The notes under the pieces: generated by a model
Told to the model about the DNA's origin: nothing
The model's input: the letters and a program-made list of their open reading frames with translations, nothing else
The model's database searches: none
Made by a program: the position numbers and the translations under genes
Assembly: GCA_035535195.1 (NCBI GenBank)
Contig: DATLQK010000073.1
Location: 1 to 49,366 of the forward strand
Source of the DNA: JACDAN01 sp035535195
Lineage (GTDB): Bacteria > Actinomycetota > Thermoleophilia > Gaiellales > Gaiellaceae
Direction of reading: 5' to 3'
DNA length: 49,366 nt
Shown here: one piece after another, positions 1-8,593 of the stretch
Layout: each line of letters starts with the position of its first letter
Numbering within the stretch: the stretch's first letter is position 1

Positions 1-368
1 TCTGCACCGCGCTGCTCGCGCTCTTCCTCGCGCTCGCGAAGCGGAGGGGGGAGCTCGTCGCACTCGGTGCCGAGGGCACACGTCCAGCCCTCGACGGCTA
101 CTCGTTCGCGCTCGTCGACCAGCTCGTCTCGATCGTCGCCGCCTGCACGATCGTCGCCTACTCGCTCTACACGTTCACCGCGCGGGACGGCTCGTGGATG
201 ATGATCACGATCCCGTTCGTCGTCTTCGGGCTCTTCCGCTACCTGCTCCTGATGCATCGGGAAGAGCTCGGCGAGGAGCCCGAGAACGTCCTGCTGTCGG
301 ACGTCCCGATCCTGGCGACGATCGCCGCCTGGGCGGTGACCTGCGCGGTGATCCTCGGCCTGACCTAG
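1..368 (+). CDS. ubiA: Decaprenyl-phosphate phosphoribosyltransferase (UbiA family), C-terminal part
   Basis: The frame is open from the left edge of the window (first full codon at base 3) to a TAG at 366-368, so only about the last 121 residues are present. They contain the loop LALAKRRGEL, followed by three hydrophobic segments and the stretch FRYLLLMHREELG. This pattern resembles the C-terminal third of the polyprenyl-phosphate phosphoribosyltransferases typified by mycobacterial Rv3806c, which make the lipid donor of arabinose for cell-envelope arabinan. It would be an integral membrane enzyme. The catalytic DxxxD regions lie outside the window, so substrate is inferred from the C-terminal pattern only. 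Its stop shares a CTAG with the stop of the convergent gene. Confidence 0.75.
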   Translation, partial: CTALLALFLALAKRRGELVALGAEGTRPALDGYSFALVDQLVSIVAACTIVAYSLYTFTARDGSWMMITIPFVVFGLFRYLLLMHREELGEEPENVLLSDVPILATIAAWAVTCAVILGLT

Positions 369-823
369 CCGGTTCTGGCGCGGTCCTGGGCGTCCTGGAT
401 GCGGTAGACGATCGCGCCGCCGCTCTCCTCGAGATTTCTCTCGATGCGGGTGAGGCGCTCGTCGACCGTCTGCCAGCCGGAGGTGATCAGATCGACGAGG
501 AGCCCGAGGTCATCGACGCGGGCGTGGCGCTCGGCGAGGTTGTCGCCCTCGATCCGCTCGAGCCGCCGGATCGTCTGGTTCGCGAGCCCGCGGGCCTCGG
601 CGACCTGGCGTGCGACGGGCAGCGCCTCGTTCCGGATGCCTTCCTGGACGGCCTCCCCGACCTGGGCCGGAAGGGACGCCTCGAGGTGGGCGGTGAGCGA
701 AGCGAGCTCCTCGATCTGGGCCCGCGCCCGGTCGAGCGCGGCGTCGATGTCGCCCGGCTGCGTCTTGTTCTTCGCGGCGGCTTCCAGGCGCTCTCTCGCA
801 CGCTCGACGGCGCTGTAGTCCAT
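365..823 (-). CDS. Hypothetical coiled-coil protein, 152 aa
   Basis: A 152-residue soluble protein, almost entirely charged and helical, with heptad-like spacing of Leu/Ile/Val (for example RARAQIEELASLTAHLEASL and the stretch around TIRRLERIEGDNLAERHARVD). No signal peptide or membrane segment and no catalytic motif is visible. I do not recognise a family; a structural or scaffolding coiled coil is the most that can be said. The ATG at 823-821 is supported by a TACATT box on the minus strand (836-831) ending 7 nt upstream, which fits leaderless transcription. It is divergent from queA and convergent with the ubiA-like gene, whose stop it overlaps at the palindrome CTAG (365-368). Confidence 0.7.
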   Translation of the reverse strand: MDYSAVERARERLEAAAKNKTQPGDIDAALDRARAQIEELASLTAHLEASLPAQVGEAVQEGIRNEALPVARQVAEARGLANQTIRRLERIEGDNLAERHARVDDLGLLVDLITSGWQTVDERLTRIERNLEESGGAIVYRIQDAQDRARTG

Positions 824-830
824 GGCCGTG

Positions 831-840
831 AATGTACCGT
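831..840. promoter_or_regulatory. Overlapping divergent -10 boxes between the coiled-coil gene and queA
   Basis: The 26-bp gap between start codons at 823 (minus) and 850 (plus) holds AATGTACCGT. On the minus strand 836-831 reads TACATT, 7 nt before the ATG; on the plus strand 835-840 reads TACCGT, 9 nt before the queA ATG at 850. The two hexamers share the bases TA at 835-836. No good -35 box is evident on either side. Promoter function is inferred from the -10 match and spacing. Confidence 0.5.
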
Positions 841-849
841 GGCCCCCGG

Positions 850-1788
850 ATGGAAACCGCCCGGCTCGAGTACGAGCTGCCGCCGGAACTGATCGCCCAG
901 CACCCCGCCGAGCGGCGCGACGAGTCGAGGCTCCTGGTCTTCGAGCGAGCCTCGGGCGAGGTGCGGCACCGGCGCTTCTCCGAGCTCCCGCAGGAGCTCG
1001 GCGGCGAGCTGGTCGTGGTAAACGAGACGCGGGTGATCCCGGCGCGACTTCGCCTCCGGCGCCCCGGGGGCGGAGAGGCCGAAGTGCTGCTGCTGGAGCG
1101 GCTCGGCGACGGGGTCTGGGAGGGACTGGCGCGGCCGTCGCGGCGGCTGCGGCCCGGGATGCGGTTCGGCCAGGTCGAGCTGCTGGAGCCGCTCGGCGAG
1201 GGCCGCTGGCGGCTGCGGCTCGAGGGCGAGCCGGCGGGGGAAACGCCGCTGCCGCCGTACATCACCGAGCCGCTCGGCGATCCCGAGCGGTACCAGACGG
1301 TGTACGCGCGGGAAGAGGGATCTGCGGCGGCGCCGACTGCCGGGCTCCACTTCACCCCGGAGCTGCTCGCGCGGCTCGAGGTCGCGCGGGTGACGCTCCA
1401 CGTCGGGCTCGACACGTTCCGGCCCGTCGAGTCCGACACACTCGAGCAGCACGCGATCCACAGCGAGCGGTACGAGGTCGAGGCGGCGGAGTGGGAGCGG
1501 ATCCGCGCGGCCGAGCGCGTGCTCGCCGTCGGGACGACGTCCGTGCGGGTGGTCGAGACGCTTGCCCGCGGCGGGCCGCTCGCCGGCCGCACCGACCTCT
1601 TCGTCACGCCCGGCTTCGAGTTCCGGCGGGTCGACGCGATGCTGACGAACTTCCACCTCCCGCGGTCGACGCTGCTCGCGCTCGTGATGGCGTTCGCGGG
1701 CGAGCAGGAGACGAGGCGCCTGTACGAGCTCGCGATCGCCGAGCGCTACCGCTTCTACTCGTTCGGCGATGCCATGCTGATCCTGTGA
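850..1788 (+). CDS. queA: S-adenosylmethionine:tRNA ribosyltransferase-isomerase QueA
   Basis: QueA transfers and isomerises the ribosyl group of SAM onto preQ1-modified tRNA to give epoxyqueuosine in the queuosine pathway. The 312-residue product starts ETARLEYELPPELIAQHP, the usual QueA N-terminus, and carries the conserved blocks VVNETRVIPARL, PLPPYI, APTAGLHF, HVGLDTFRPV, VGTTSVRVVE, TNFHLPRSTLL and the C-terminal YRFYSFGDAMLIL. An upstream in-frame ATG at 832 is less likely, because the family start aligns with 850 and a TACCGT box lies between the two. Its stop overlaps the GTG of tgt (GTGA at 1785-1788), implying translational coupling of the two pathway steps. At 312 residues it is on the short side for the family. 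Confidence 0.96.
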   Translation: METARLEYELPPELIAQHPAERRDESRLLVFERASGEVRHRRFSELPQELGGELVVVNETRVIPARLRLRRPGGGEAEVLLLERLGDGVWEGLARPSRRLRPGMRFGQVELLEPLGEGRWRLRLEGEPAGETPLPPYITEPLGDPERYQTVYAREEGSAAAPTAGLHFTPELLARLEVARVTLHVGLDTFRPVESDTLEQHAIHSERYEVEAAEWERIRAAERVLAVGTTSVRVVETLARGGPLAGRTDLFVTPGFEFRRVDAMLTNFHLPRSTLLALVMAFAGEQETRRLYELAIAERYRFYSFGDAMLIL

Positions 1789-2900
1789 GCTTCGAGGTCA
1801 CGGCGACCGACGGCGCAGCGCGCGCCGGAGTCCTGACGACCGCGCACGGGGAGGTGCAGACGCCGGCGTTCATGCCCGTGGGCACGAAGGCCTCCGTCAA
1901 GACGCTCCACCCCGACGAGGTGCGCGACCTCGGAGCCCACATCCTGCTCGGCAACACGTACCACCTGCATTTCCGCCCCGGTGACGAGGTGATCGCGGAG
2001 CTCGGCGGCCTCCACCGGTTCATGGGTTGGGACGCTCCGATCCTGACTGACTCGGGCGGCTTCCAGGTCTTTTCGCTGCGCGACACGATCCTCCACGTCG
2101 ACGACGAGGGCGTCACGTTCCGCTCGGTCTACGACGGCTCGCCCGAGCGCTTCACGCCGGAGTCCGTCGCGCGGATCCAGTTGAACCTCGGCTCCGACAT
2201 CGCCATGTGCCTCGACGTCTGCCCGCCGCCCGGCGTCCCGCGCGGGGAACTCGAGGAAGCCGTCCGGCTGACCACCGCCTGGGCCCGTCGCCAGCGCGAG
2301 GCGCTGCGGGCTCCGGGCCAGCTGGTGTTCGGGATCGCCCAGGGCGCGTCCGACCCCGACCTGCGCCGGCGCTCGATCGAGGAGATCACCGCGCTCGGCT
2401 TCGACGGCTACGCGCTCGGCGGCCTCTCCGTGGGGGAGCCTCGCGAGCTGACAATGGACGCGACCGCCTGGGCTGCGCCGCTCCTCCCGGAGGCGAAGCC
2501 GCGGTACTTCATGGGGATCGGCGACGCCGTCGGCATCCTCGACGTGATCGAGCGCGGGATCGACATGTTCGACTGCGTGCTCCCCACCCGCACGGCGCGA
2601 ACCGGCTCCGCCCTCACCTGGTCGGGCCGTCTGAACATGCGGAACGCCGGCTTCGCGCGAGACGATCGCCCGCTCGACGGGGACTGCTCGTGCCCGGCCT
2701 GCTCGCGCTTCAGCCGCGCGTACATCCGGCACCTGGTCAACCAGCAGGAGCTCCTCGGCCTCCGCCTCCTAACTTTGCACAACCTTTACTTCGTGCTCGA
2801 CGTCACAGCCAGTGCGCGGACAGCGATCGAAGCCGGTGACCTGGCATCCTTCAAGCGCCGCGCTCTCGACCGACTCGAACCCTCCAAGACCCTCGGATGA
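1785..2900 (+). CDS. tgt: Queuine/preQ1 tRNA-guanine transglycosylase Tgt
   Basis: Tgt exchanges guanine 34 of Asp, Asn, His and Tyr tRNAs for the queuosine precursor preQ1. The 371-residue protein begins at a GTG overlapping the queA stop and reads SFEVTATDGAARAG, then TPAFMPVGT. The substrate-recognition block TDSGGFQVFSL and the nucleophile-containing segment DCVLPTRTART are present, as is the C-terminal zinc site CSCPAC followed by the histidine in TLHNLYF. All expected catalytic and zinc residues appear intact. It overlaps yajC by an ATGA at 2897-2900. The order queA-tgt-yajC-secD-secF is the classical arrangement known from many bacteria. Confidence 0.96.
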   Translation: MSFEVTATDGAARAGVLTTAHGEVQTPAFMPVGTKASVKTLHPDEVRDLGAHILLGNTYHLHFRPGDEVIAELGGLHRFMGWDAPILTDSGGFQVFSLRDTILHVDDEGVTFRSVYDGSPERFTPESVARIQLNLGSDIAMCLDVCPPPGVPRGELEEAVRLTTAWARRQREALRAPGQLVFGIAQGASDPDLRRRSIEEITALGFDGYALGGLSVGEPRELTMDATAWAAPLLPEAKPRYFMGIGDAVGILDVIERGIDMFDCVLPTRTARTGSALTWSGRLNMRNAGFARDDRPLDGDCSCPACSRFSRAYIRHLVNQQELLGLRLLTLHNLYFVLDVTASARTAIEAGDLASFKRRALDRLEPSKTLG

Positions 2901-3160
2901 ACGCCGGACCCCTGATCTTCCTCGTCCTCCTGGTTGCGGTCCTGTGGCTGCTCCTGATTCGGCCGCAGCGACAGCGCCAGGCCGCGCAGCAGGCCATGAT
3001 CGCGCAGGTCGCGCCCGGTGAGGAGGTCGTGACCGTTGGCGGCCTGCTGGGGGTCGTGAAGGACGTCGGCGACGAGGAGATCAGGCTCGAGATCGCACCG
3101 GGCACGGAAGTCCGTGTTGCCAAGCAGGCAATCAGCGGACTCGTGCGAAAGGACGGCTAA
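2897..3160 (+). CDS. yajC: Preprotein translocase accessory subunit YajC
   Basis: An 87-residue protein with one N-terminal membrane helix (PLIFLVLLVAVLWLLLI) followed by RPQRQRQ and a short cytoplasmic domain with PGEEVVTVGGLLGVV. The single helix, the RPQ turn and the V(V)TxGG(L/I) block are standard for YajC, which associates with SecDF and the SecYEG translocon in the cytoplasmic membrane. Start ATG overlaps the tgt stop; secDF follows after 14 nt, so it is part of the same operon. Confidence 0.93.
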   Translation: MNAGPLIFLVLLVAVLWLLLIRPQRQRQAAQQAMIAQVAPGEEVVTVGGLLGVVKDVGDEEIRLEIAPGTEVRVAKQAISGLVRKDG

Positions 3161-3174
3161 CCTGGCTCCGCACA

Positions 3175-5943
3175 ATGTCTGACCGCAGGTCCCATCTCTC
3201 GCTCGTCGCGGCGATCGTCGCTGCGCTGATCGGGGTGGCGCTGCTTGCGATCCCGCAGTCGCCGATTCACAAGAAGATCAACCTTGGCCTCGATCTCCAG
3301 GGTGGGCTCGAGGTCGTTCTGCAGGCGGTGCCGCCGAAGGGGCACAGCCTGAACGAGGACGACATCACCCGTTCGGTCGAGATCATGCGCGCCCGCGTCG
3401 ACAAGCTCGGTGTCTCGGAGCCCGAGATCCGGAAGCAGGGCAACGACCAGATCGTGATCCAGCTGCCGGGCGTCAAGGACCCCCGCAAGGCGCTCGAGAT
3501 CATCGGCAAGACGGCGCAGCTGTGGCTGTTCGACCTCCAGGCGAACATCCGCGAGCCGACCGCCGTCAGCCAGGGCTTCGTCACCCAGCCGCAACCCTCC
3601 ACGAACCTCTTCCAGCTGCTGAAGGCGATCCAGCCGCGGGCGAAGAACGGGTCGCCGACCGAGTACTACCTCGTCAACCCCGAGACGAAGAAGGTCATCC
3701 TCGGCCCGGAGAACACGGTCGAGCAGCTGAAGCAGTCATACCAGGCGCGGTTCGACAAGCCGATGCCGAAGAACCTCGTCCCCTACGGCGTCCCCGAGAA
3801 GACGATCATCCTGAACTGCGGCATCGGCGAGCGCTACTGCCCCGGCACGAACGAGCAGCCGCCGACCAGGAACTACTACTACCTCTTCAAGTACGACCCC
3901 GACTCGAAGACGCACCCGGTGCCGGAGATGACCGGCGCCGACCTCAAGCTCGACGGCACACGCTCGGACATCAGCCAGACCGAAGGCCCGATCGTCCTGA
4001 TGCAGTTCACGGGCAAGGGCGGCGACAAGTTCCACAAGATCACGCGCGACCTCGCCGCCCGCGGCCAGGCGGCCGAGCACCAAGTCGGCCACGACGCGGC
4101 GCTCCAGAGCTTTGCGATCGTCCTCGACCGCGAGATCAAGTCGGCGCCAACCGTCGACTGGAACCAGAACCCGGACGGAATCGCCGGCGGCAGCGCCGAG
4201 ATCACCGGCATCGGCGACATAGGCGAGGCGAAGGACCTCGCGCTCGTCCTCCAGACCGGTGCGCTGCCCGTGGAGTTCAAGCAGATCGACCGAACGGACG
4301 TCTCGGCGACGCTCGGAAAGGACTCGCTCGACCAGGCGAAGCGCGCCGCGATCGGCGGTCTGCTGCTCGTCGCGATCTTCCTGCTCCTCTTCTACCGCTT
4401 CCTCGGCCTGGTCGCCGTCGCCGGCCTCGCGATCTATGCGGCGTTCCTGTACGCGGCGCTGCTGCTCTTCAACGTCACGCTGACCCTGCCGGGCTTCGCC
4501 GGCCTGATCCTGACGATCGGAGTCGCGGCCGACGCGAACGTGGTCATCTTCGAACGCATCAAAGAAGAGGTCCGCGCGGGGAAGTCCGTGCGGGCCGCAA
4601 TCGCCGCCGGGTACAGCAAGGGCTTTCACACGATCGTCGACGCGAACGTCGTCACGGCGATCACGGCGCTCGTCCTGTTCTCCGTCGCCACCGCGAGCGT
4701 CAAGGGCTTCGCCCTGATGCTGCTGATCGGCACCGCTATCTCGATGGTCACCGCGATCGCCGCGACCCGCGCGCTGCTCGGCCTGCTGGCGAACTTCAGG
4801 TGGTTCGACAACCCACGCTTCATGGGCGCGGCCGGCGCGCAGGGCGCGAAGTGGCTGCAGATCGACTTCATGCGCCGGCGGTGGATCTGGCTCGGGATCT
4901 CCGGCGTCGTCGTCGTGATCGCGATCGGCTCGCTCGCCGTCAAGGGCCTGAACCTCGGCATCGACTTCCGCGGCGGCACCCAGATCGTCTTCCAGACCTC
5001 GCCGGCGAAGTCGCTCGACGACGTGCGCAGCGGTGTGGCCGACCTCGGCCAGGGCAAGGCGGTGCTCCAGGGCCGCGGCCAGTCGCAGGACGGCAAGTAC
5101 TCACGGTTCCAGCTGCGCACGGAGGAGCTCTCCCGAACGGGGCAGGAGCAGCTCTCGTCGCAGCTGCGCTCGGAGTTCGGCGGGACGATCGTGAGCGTCG
5201 AGAACGTCTCGTCCAGCTTCGGCCGCCAGATCGCGAAGGGCGCGATCATCGCGATCATCGTCTCGCTGCTCCTGATCGTCGCGTACGTGTCGTTCAGGTT
5301 CGACTTCAAGTACGCCGTCCCGATCATCGCGGCGCTCATCCATGACGTCCTGATCACCGTCGGGATCTACTCGCTGACCGGCCGGGAGGTGACCACCGCC
5401 ACGGTCGCCGCGGTGCTCACCGTGCTCGGGTACTCGATCTACGACACGATCATCATCTTCGACCGCATCCGCGAGAACGTCCCGCTGATGCGCCGCGCGT
5501 CGTTCGCGACGATCGCGAACGTCTCGCTCTGGGAGACGATCCGCCGTTCCCTCGCCACGACATTCATCACGCTGCTGCCGGTCGGATCGCTGCTCTTCTT
5601 CGGCGGTGACACGCTGAAGGACTTCGCGTTCGCCCTGCTGATCGGCATCGGCTCCGGCGCCTACTCGTCGATCTTCATCGCCGCACCGCTCCTCACGATG
5701 TGGAAGGAGCGGGAGCCCGAGTGGGAGCGCAAGAAGCATCTGGACGGCGACGGAGCGCTCGAGGGCGCCGTCGCCACGCAGGTGGTCGAGGAGGCCGCCG
5801 CGGCGGCCGCCGACGAGCCGGCGCCGGACCTCCCGCCGCCGGTCGCCCCGACGGAGACGAAGCCGGTGCTAGCCGGAGGCGACTCCAAGCGCGAGCAGCG
5901 CCGCCAACGGCGGCGGGCCCGCCCGCATGGCCGAGCGAGATAA
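3175..5943 (+). CDS. secDF: Fused protein-export membrane protein SecD-SecF
   Basis: A 922-residue fusion of SecD and SecF, the proton-driven RND-type factor that assists Sec export. The SecD half (about residues 1-540) has the N-terminal helix, LGLDLQGG, the P1 periplasmic domain with RVDKLGVSEPEI, GGSAEITG and the membrane block with GVAADANVVIFERIKEE. The SecF half (about 560-850) repeats the plan with LGIDFRGGTQI and LGYSIYDTIIIFDRIREN. A roughly 80-residue Ala/Pro/Glu-rich tail ends in a strongly basic stretch (KREQRRQRRRARPHGRAR), probably cytoplasmic. Separate secD and secF genes are common in other bacteria; fusions occur in several lineages. The last 17 nt overlap the next gene in another frame. 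Confidence 0.96.
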   Translation: MSDRRSHLSLVAAIVAALIGVALLAIPQSPIHKKINLGLDLQGGLEVVLQAVPPKGHSLNEDDITRSVEIMRARVDKLGVSEPEIRKQGNDQIVIQLPGVKDPRKALEIIGKTAQLWLFDLQANIREPTAVSQGFVTQPQPSTNLFQLLKAIQPRAKNGSPTEYYLVNPETKKVILGPENTVEQLKQSYQARFDKPMPKNLVPYGVPEKTIILNCGIGERYCPGTNEQPPTRNYYYLFKYDPDSKTHPVPEMTGADLKLDGTRSDISQTEGPIVLMQFTGKGGDKFHKITRDLAARGQAAEHQVGHDAALQSFAIVLDREIKSAPTVDWNQNPDGIAGGSAEITGIGDIGEAKDLALVLQTGALPVEFKQIDRTDVSATLGKDSLDQAKRAAIGGLLLVAIFLLLFYRFLGLVAVAGLAIYAAFLYAALLLFNVTLTLPGFAGLILTIGVAADANVVIFERIKEEVRAGKSVRAAIAAGYSKGFHTIVDANVVTAITALVLFSVATASVKGFALMLLIGTAISMVTAIAATRALLGLLANFRWFDNPRFMGAAGAQGAKWLQIDFMRRRWIWLGISGVVVVIAIGSLAVKGLNLGIDFRGGTQIVFQTSPAKSLDDVRSGVADLGQGKAVLQGRGQSQDGKYSRFQLRTEELSRTGQEQLSSQLRSEFGGTIVSVENVSSSFGRQIAKGAIIAIIVSLLLIVAYVSFRFDFKYAVPIIAALIHDVLITVGIYSLTGREVTTATVAAVLTVLGYSIYDTIIIFDRIRENVPLMRRASFATIANVSLWETIRRSLATTFITLLPVGSLLFFGGDTLKDFAFALLIGIGSGAYSSIFIAAPLLTMWKEREPEWERKKHLDGDGALEGAVATQVVEEAAAAAADEPAPDLPPPVAPTETKPVLAGGDSKREQRRQRRRARPHGRAR

Positions 5944-6283
5944 CGAGACCGCGGCCTGGCGCGAGCTCGCCGAGCGCGTCGTCTTCTCGACCGTCGGCGC
6001 CGTCGCGCTGACCGCCGAGCGCGCGGACGCGCTGGCCGAGGAGCTCGCGGACCGCGGAATCGCCAAGCGCGACGAGGCGAGAGCGCTGATCGAGGACCTC
6101 TCCTCCCGCTGGCGCGGCGACGCCACGCGCGTGGGGGAGAAGGCGGGCGCCACGATGGAGGCGATCTTCCGCGAGCTGGGCCTCGTCACTCGCGACGACC
6201 TCGAGGATCTCGAGCTCCGGATCGCGCAGCTCGAGCACCGGATCAGGCTGCTGGAGGAGCCGCCCGAAACAAGGTCTTCGTAG
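5927..6283 (+). CDS. Phasin-like coiled-coil protein, 118 aa
   Basis: A small soluble, highly charged helical protein. Residues 10-35 contain a mildly hydrophobic helix (RVVFSTVGAVALTAERADAL), the middle has AEELADRGIAKRDEARALIEDL, and residues 88-112 form a leucine-rich coiled coil (LEDLELRIAQLEHRIRLLEE). This layout resembles phasin or polyhydroxyalkanoate-granule-associated proteins, but similarity to such short helical proteins is weak evidence of function. The ATG lies 17 nt inside the 3' end of secDF, so it is likely co-transcribed. It precedes the ABC1 kinase gene by 34 nt. Confidence 0.65.
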   Translation: MAERDNETAAWRELAERVVFSTVGAVALTAERADALAEELADRGIAKRDEARALIEDLSSRWRGDATRVGEKAGATMEAIFRELGLVTRDDLEDLELRIAQLEHRIRLLEEPPETRSS

Positions 6284-6317
6284 CCGGCTCGCCCGCACCG
6301 GCTGCAACACTGCGCCC

Positions 6318-7982
6318 ATGGCCGAAGCGCCTCCACGCAGCATCGGGCGCATCTCCGAGATCGCCCAGGTCGCCGTCCGCCACGGGTTCGGCTACTTCTT
6401 CCACCGGAACCGCCTCAGCGACCTGATCCCGGACGAGAACGGCCGGGCGCTGACCGACGAGCCCGCCTCCGAACGCGGCCGGCATCTCCGCGAGCTGCTC
6501 GACGAGCTCGGCCCGACCTTCGTCAAGTTCGGCCAGCTGCTCTCCATGCGGCCGGACATCCTGCCGCCCGACATCATCGCCGAGCTCCGCGGGCTCCAGG
6601 ACGACGTCTCGCCGTTCCCGTACGAGCGGGTCGAGGAGATGGTGATCGCCGAGCTCGGGGAGCCGATCGAGAGGCTGTTCACGAGCTTCGACCCGGTCCC
6701 GATGGCGGCTGCGTCGATCGGACAGGTGCACCGGGCGGTGCTCCCGAACGGGCGGGACGTCGTCGTCAAGGTGCAGCGCCCCGGAGCGCCGCGCCAGATC
6801 GAGGCCGACCTCAACCTGATGTACCAGGGCGCGCGCCTGGCGAAGGAGCGCGTACGGGCGCTCGACTTCATCGACGCGCACGCACTCGTGGACGAGTTCG
6901 CGCGCTCGATCCGCCAGGAGCTCGACTACCGGCTCGAGGCCCGGAACGCAGAGGCGTTCCGGAAGAACTTCGCCGGCCACCCGCACGTGCGGATCCCGCG
7001 CGTCTTCTGGACGTACACGCGCCAGCGGGTGCTGACGCTCGAGTACATGGAGGGGACGCAGCTCGCCGACGTGGACATCCTCGGCTGGACGCCGGAGCAG
7101 CGACACCGGCTTGCCGAGGTGCTGACCGAGGCGTGGATGACGATGATCTTCCGCCACGGGTTCTTCCACGGCGATCCGCACCCGGCGAACGTGCTGGTGT
7201 TCGCGCCGGACCGGATCGGCCTCGTCGATTTCGGCCTCGCCGGCCGCCTCACCGACGAGGACATCAGCAAGGCGACTCGGCTCTTCATCGACGTGGTGAA
7301 CGAGAACGTGGAGGGGCTGCCGAAGCGGCTCGCCGACCTGGGCGTCCGCTACCCGAAGGAGCGGGAGGAGGAGTTCGTCGCCGAGCTCCGCGACATGTTC
7401 TACCGCTACTACGGCGCGACGCTGGCGGAGATCGACCCGCAGCAGGTGATCCGCGACGTCTTCGGGCTGATCTACCGGATGAACCTGCGGCTCCCGACGA
7501 GATTCGTGCTGCTCGACAAGGCGATCGCGACCCTCGGGTCGGTGACGACCGAGCTCTCGCCCGAGTTCAACGTCTTCGAGGTGGCGAAGCCCTACGCGCG
7601 CAGCCTGCTGCTGGGCCGCTACACGCCGGGACGCGTCGCCTCCCGCGCGCGCCGGGAGGCGATCAACCTCACGCGCATCGCGACTGAGCTGCCGTACCAG
7701 GTCCACGACACGCTGGAGCAGGTCCGCGACGGCCAGATCGAGGTCGGGTTCGTCCACAAGGGCCTCGACGAGTTCATGGACCGGCTCGTCGTCACCATCA
7801 ACCGGCTGGTGATCGCGCTCGTCGTCGCCGCGGGCCTCGTGGCGTCGAGCCTGCTCGGGATCTTCGCGACGGGCGGCCCCGAGATCCTCGGCATCAACGC
7901 GCTCGCGGTGATCGGCTTCGTCGTGTCCGGGATCCTCGGGCTGTGGCTCCTCTGGGGCGTGATCCGCTCGGGCCGTCTCTAG
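6318..7982 (+). CDS. ABC1/UbiB-family atypical protein kinase
   Basis: A 554-residue member of the ABC1 (AarF/UbiB/COQ8) family. Visible family motifs: the KxGQ motif in FVKFGQLLSMRPDILP, the alanine-rich loop AAASIGQVHRA, the ATP-binding lysine in VVVKVQRPG, the hinge EYMEG, the catalytic-like HGFFHGDPHPANVLV and the metal-binding LVDFGLAGRL. Two membrane helices close the C-terminus (about residues 497-520 and 530-550). Family members support isoprenoid quinone or lipid metabolism; the substrate here is unknown. An AACACT box ends 6 nt before the ATG at 6318. The stop codon overlaps that of the convergent lipoprotein gene in a CTAG (7979-7982). Confidence 0.92.
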   Translation: MAEAPPRSIGRISEIAQVAVRHGFGYFFHRNRLSDLIPDENGRALTDEPASERGRHLRELLDELGPTFVKFGQLLSMRPDILPPDIIAELRGLQDDVSPFPYERVEEMVIAELGEPIERLFTSFDPVPMAAASIGQVHRAVLPNGRDVVVKVQRPGAPRQIEADLNLMYQGARLAKERVRALDFIDAHALVDEFARSIRQELDYRLEARNAEAFRKNFAGHPHVRIPRVFWTYTRQRVLTLEYMEGTQLADVDILGWTPEQRHRLAEVLTEAWMTMIFRHGFFHGDPHPANVLVFAPDRIGLVDFGLAGRLTDEDISKATRLFIDVVNENVEGLPKRLADLGVRYPKEREEEFVAELRDMFYRYYGATLAEIDPQQVIRDVFGLIYRMNLRLPTRFVLLDKAIATLGSVTTELSPEFNVFEVAKPYARSLLLGRYTPGRVASRARREAINLTRIATELPYQVHDTLEQVRDGQIEVGFVHKGLDEFMDRLVVTINRLVIALVVAAGLVASSLLGIFATGGPEILGINALAVIGFVVSGILGLWLLWGVIRSGRL

Positions 7983-8593
7983 CCCCAGCGCACCACCGTC
8001 CAACCGTCCTGGTCGAGCGCGTCGCAGACGCCGGCTGTGTCGATCGTGCGCGGGACACCCGGGGTGCGCAGAAGCCGGACCTCCTGATCGTCCCGTGACG
8101 CCTCGCAGACGACGTCGGCGAGGAGCTCGGGGTCGTCCGGCACCGGCAGCGTGCGGTAGGCGACCTGCGCGGGGAGATAGCGCTCGGCGAGTGAGTCACA
8201 GAGCGGCTGCGGCTCTTCCATCCCTGCGAGCTCCACCTCGAAGCGAGCGGTCGCGACGAAACACCCGCCGCCGCCGGGGATGCCGGTCTCACCGTCGTCC
8301 TCCCACATCTCGTCGATCGGTAGGAGCTCCCAGCCGTCGCTGATCCTCGCGGCGCACTCGTCGAGCGCGTCCGGCTCGTCCGGCGCGTCGGGCGCCCTCA
8401 CGACCTCGACGACCTGCCCGTCACGTCGGAGACGGCAGTAGAGGCTCCATTCCTGGTCGCTCTCGGCTCCGGTGCTAGACGGCTCGACTGCGACCACGAT
8501 GCTCTTACTCGTGGTGGTGCCGCTGTCGCCCGCGCGCACGCCGCCGCAGCCCACGAGGAGCAGGGCGACTGCCGCGGCGATTGCGATGCGCAT
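7979..8593 (-). CDS. Putative secreted lipoprotein with an internal ~39-residue repeat
   Basis: A 204-residue protein with a lipoprotein signal peptide: positive N-terminus, hydrophobic core and lipobox LVGC with the lipidated cysteine at residue 16. The mature part is acidic. Residues 53-91 and 163-201 align without gaps (offset 110): both begin with Cys, share RD and Q, then V, R, P, P, D, a second Cys, and end in DGW. Each unit therefore holds a Cys pair spaced by 27 residues, suggesting a disulfide in a domain duplicated within the protein. No known family recognised. A GAACCT box ends 6 nt before the ATG. It shares a CTAG stop overlap with the ABC1 kinase gene. Confidence 0.8.
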   Translation of the reverse strand: MRIAIAAAVALLLVGCGGVRAGDSGTTTSKSIVVAVEPSSTGAESDQEWSLYCRLRRDGQVVEVVRAPDAPDEPDALDECAARISDGWELLPIDEMWEDDGETGIPGGGGCFVATARFEVELAGMEEPQPLCDSLAERYLPAQVAYRTLPVPDDPELLADVVCEASRDDQEVRLLRTPGVPRTIDTAGVCDALDQDGWTVVRWG

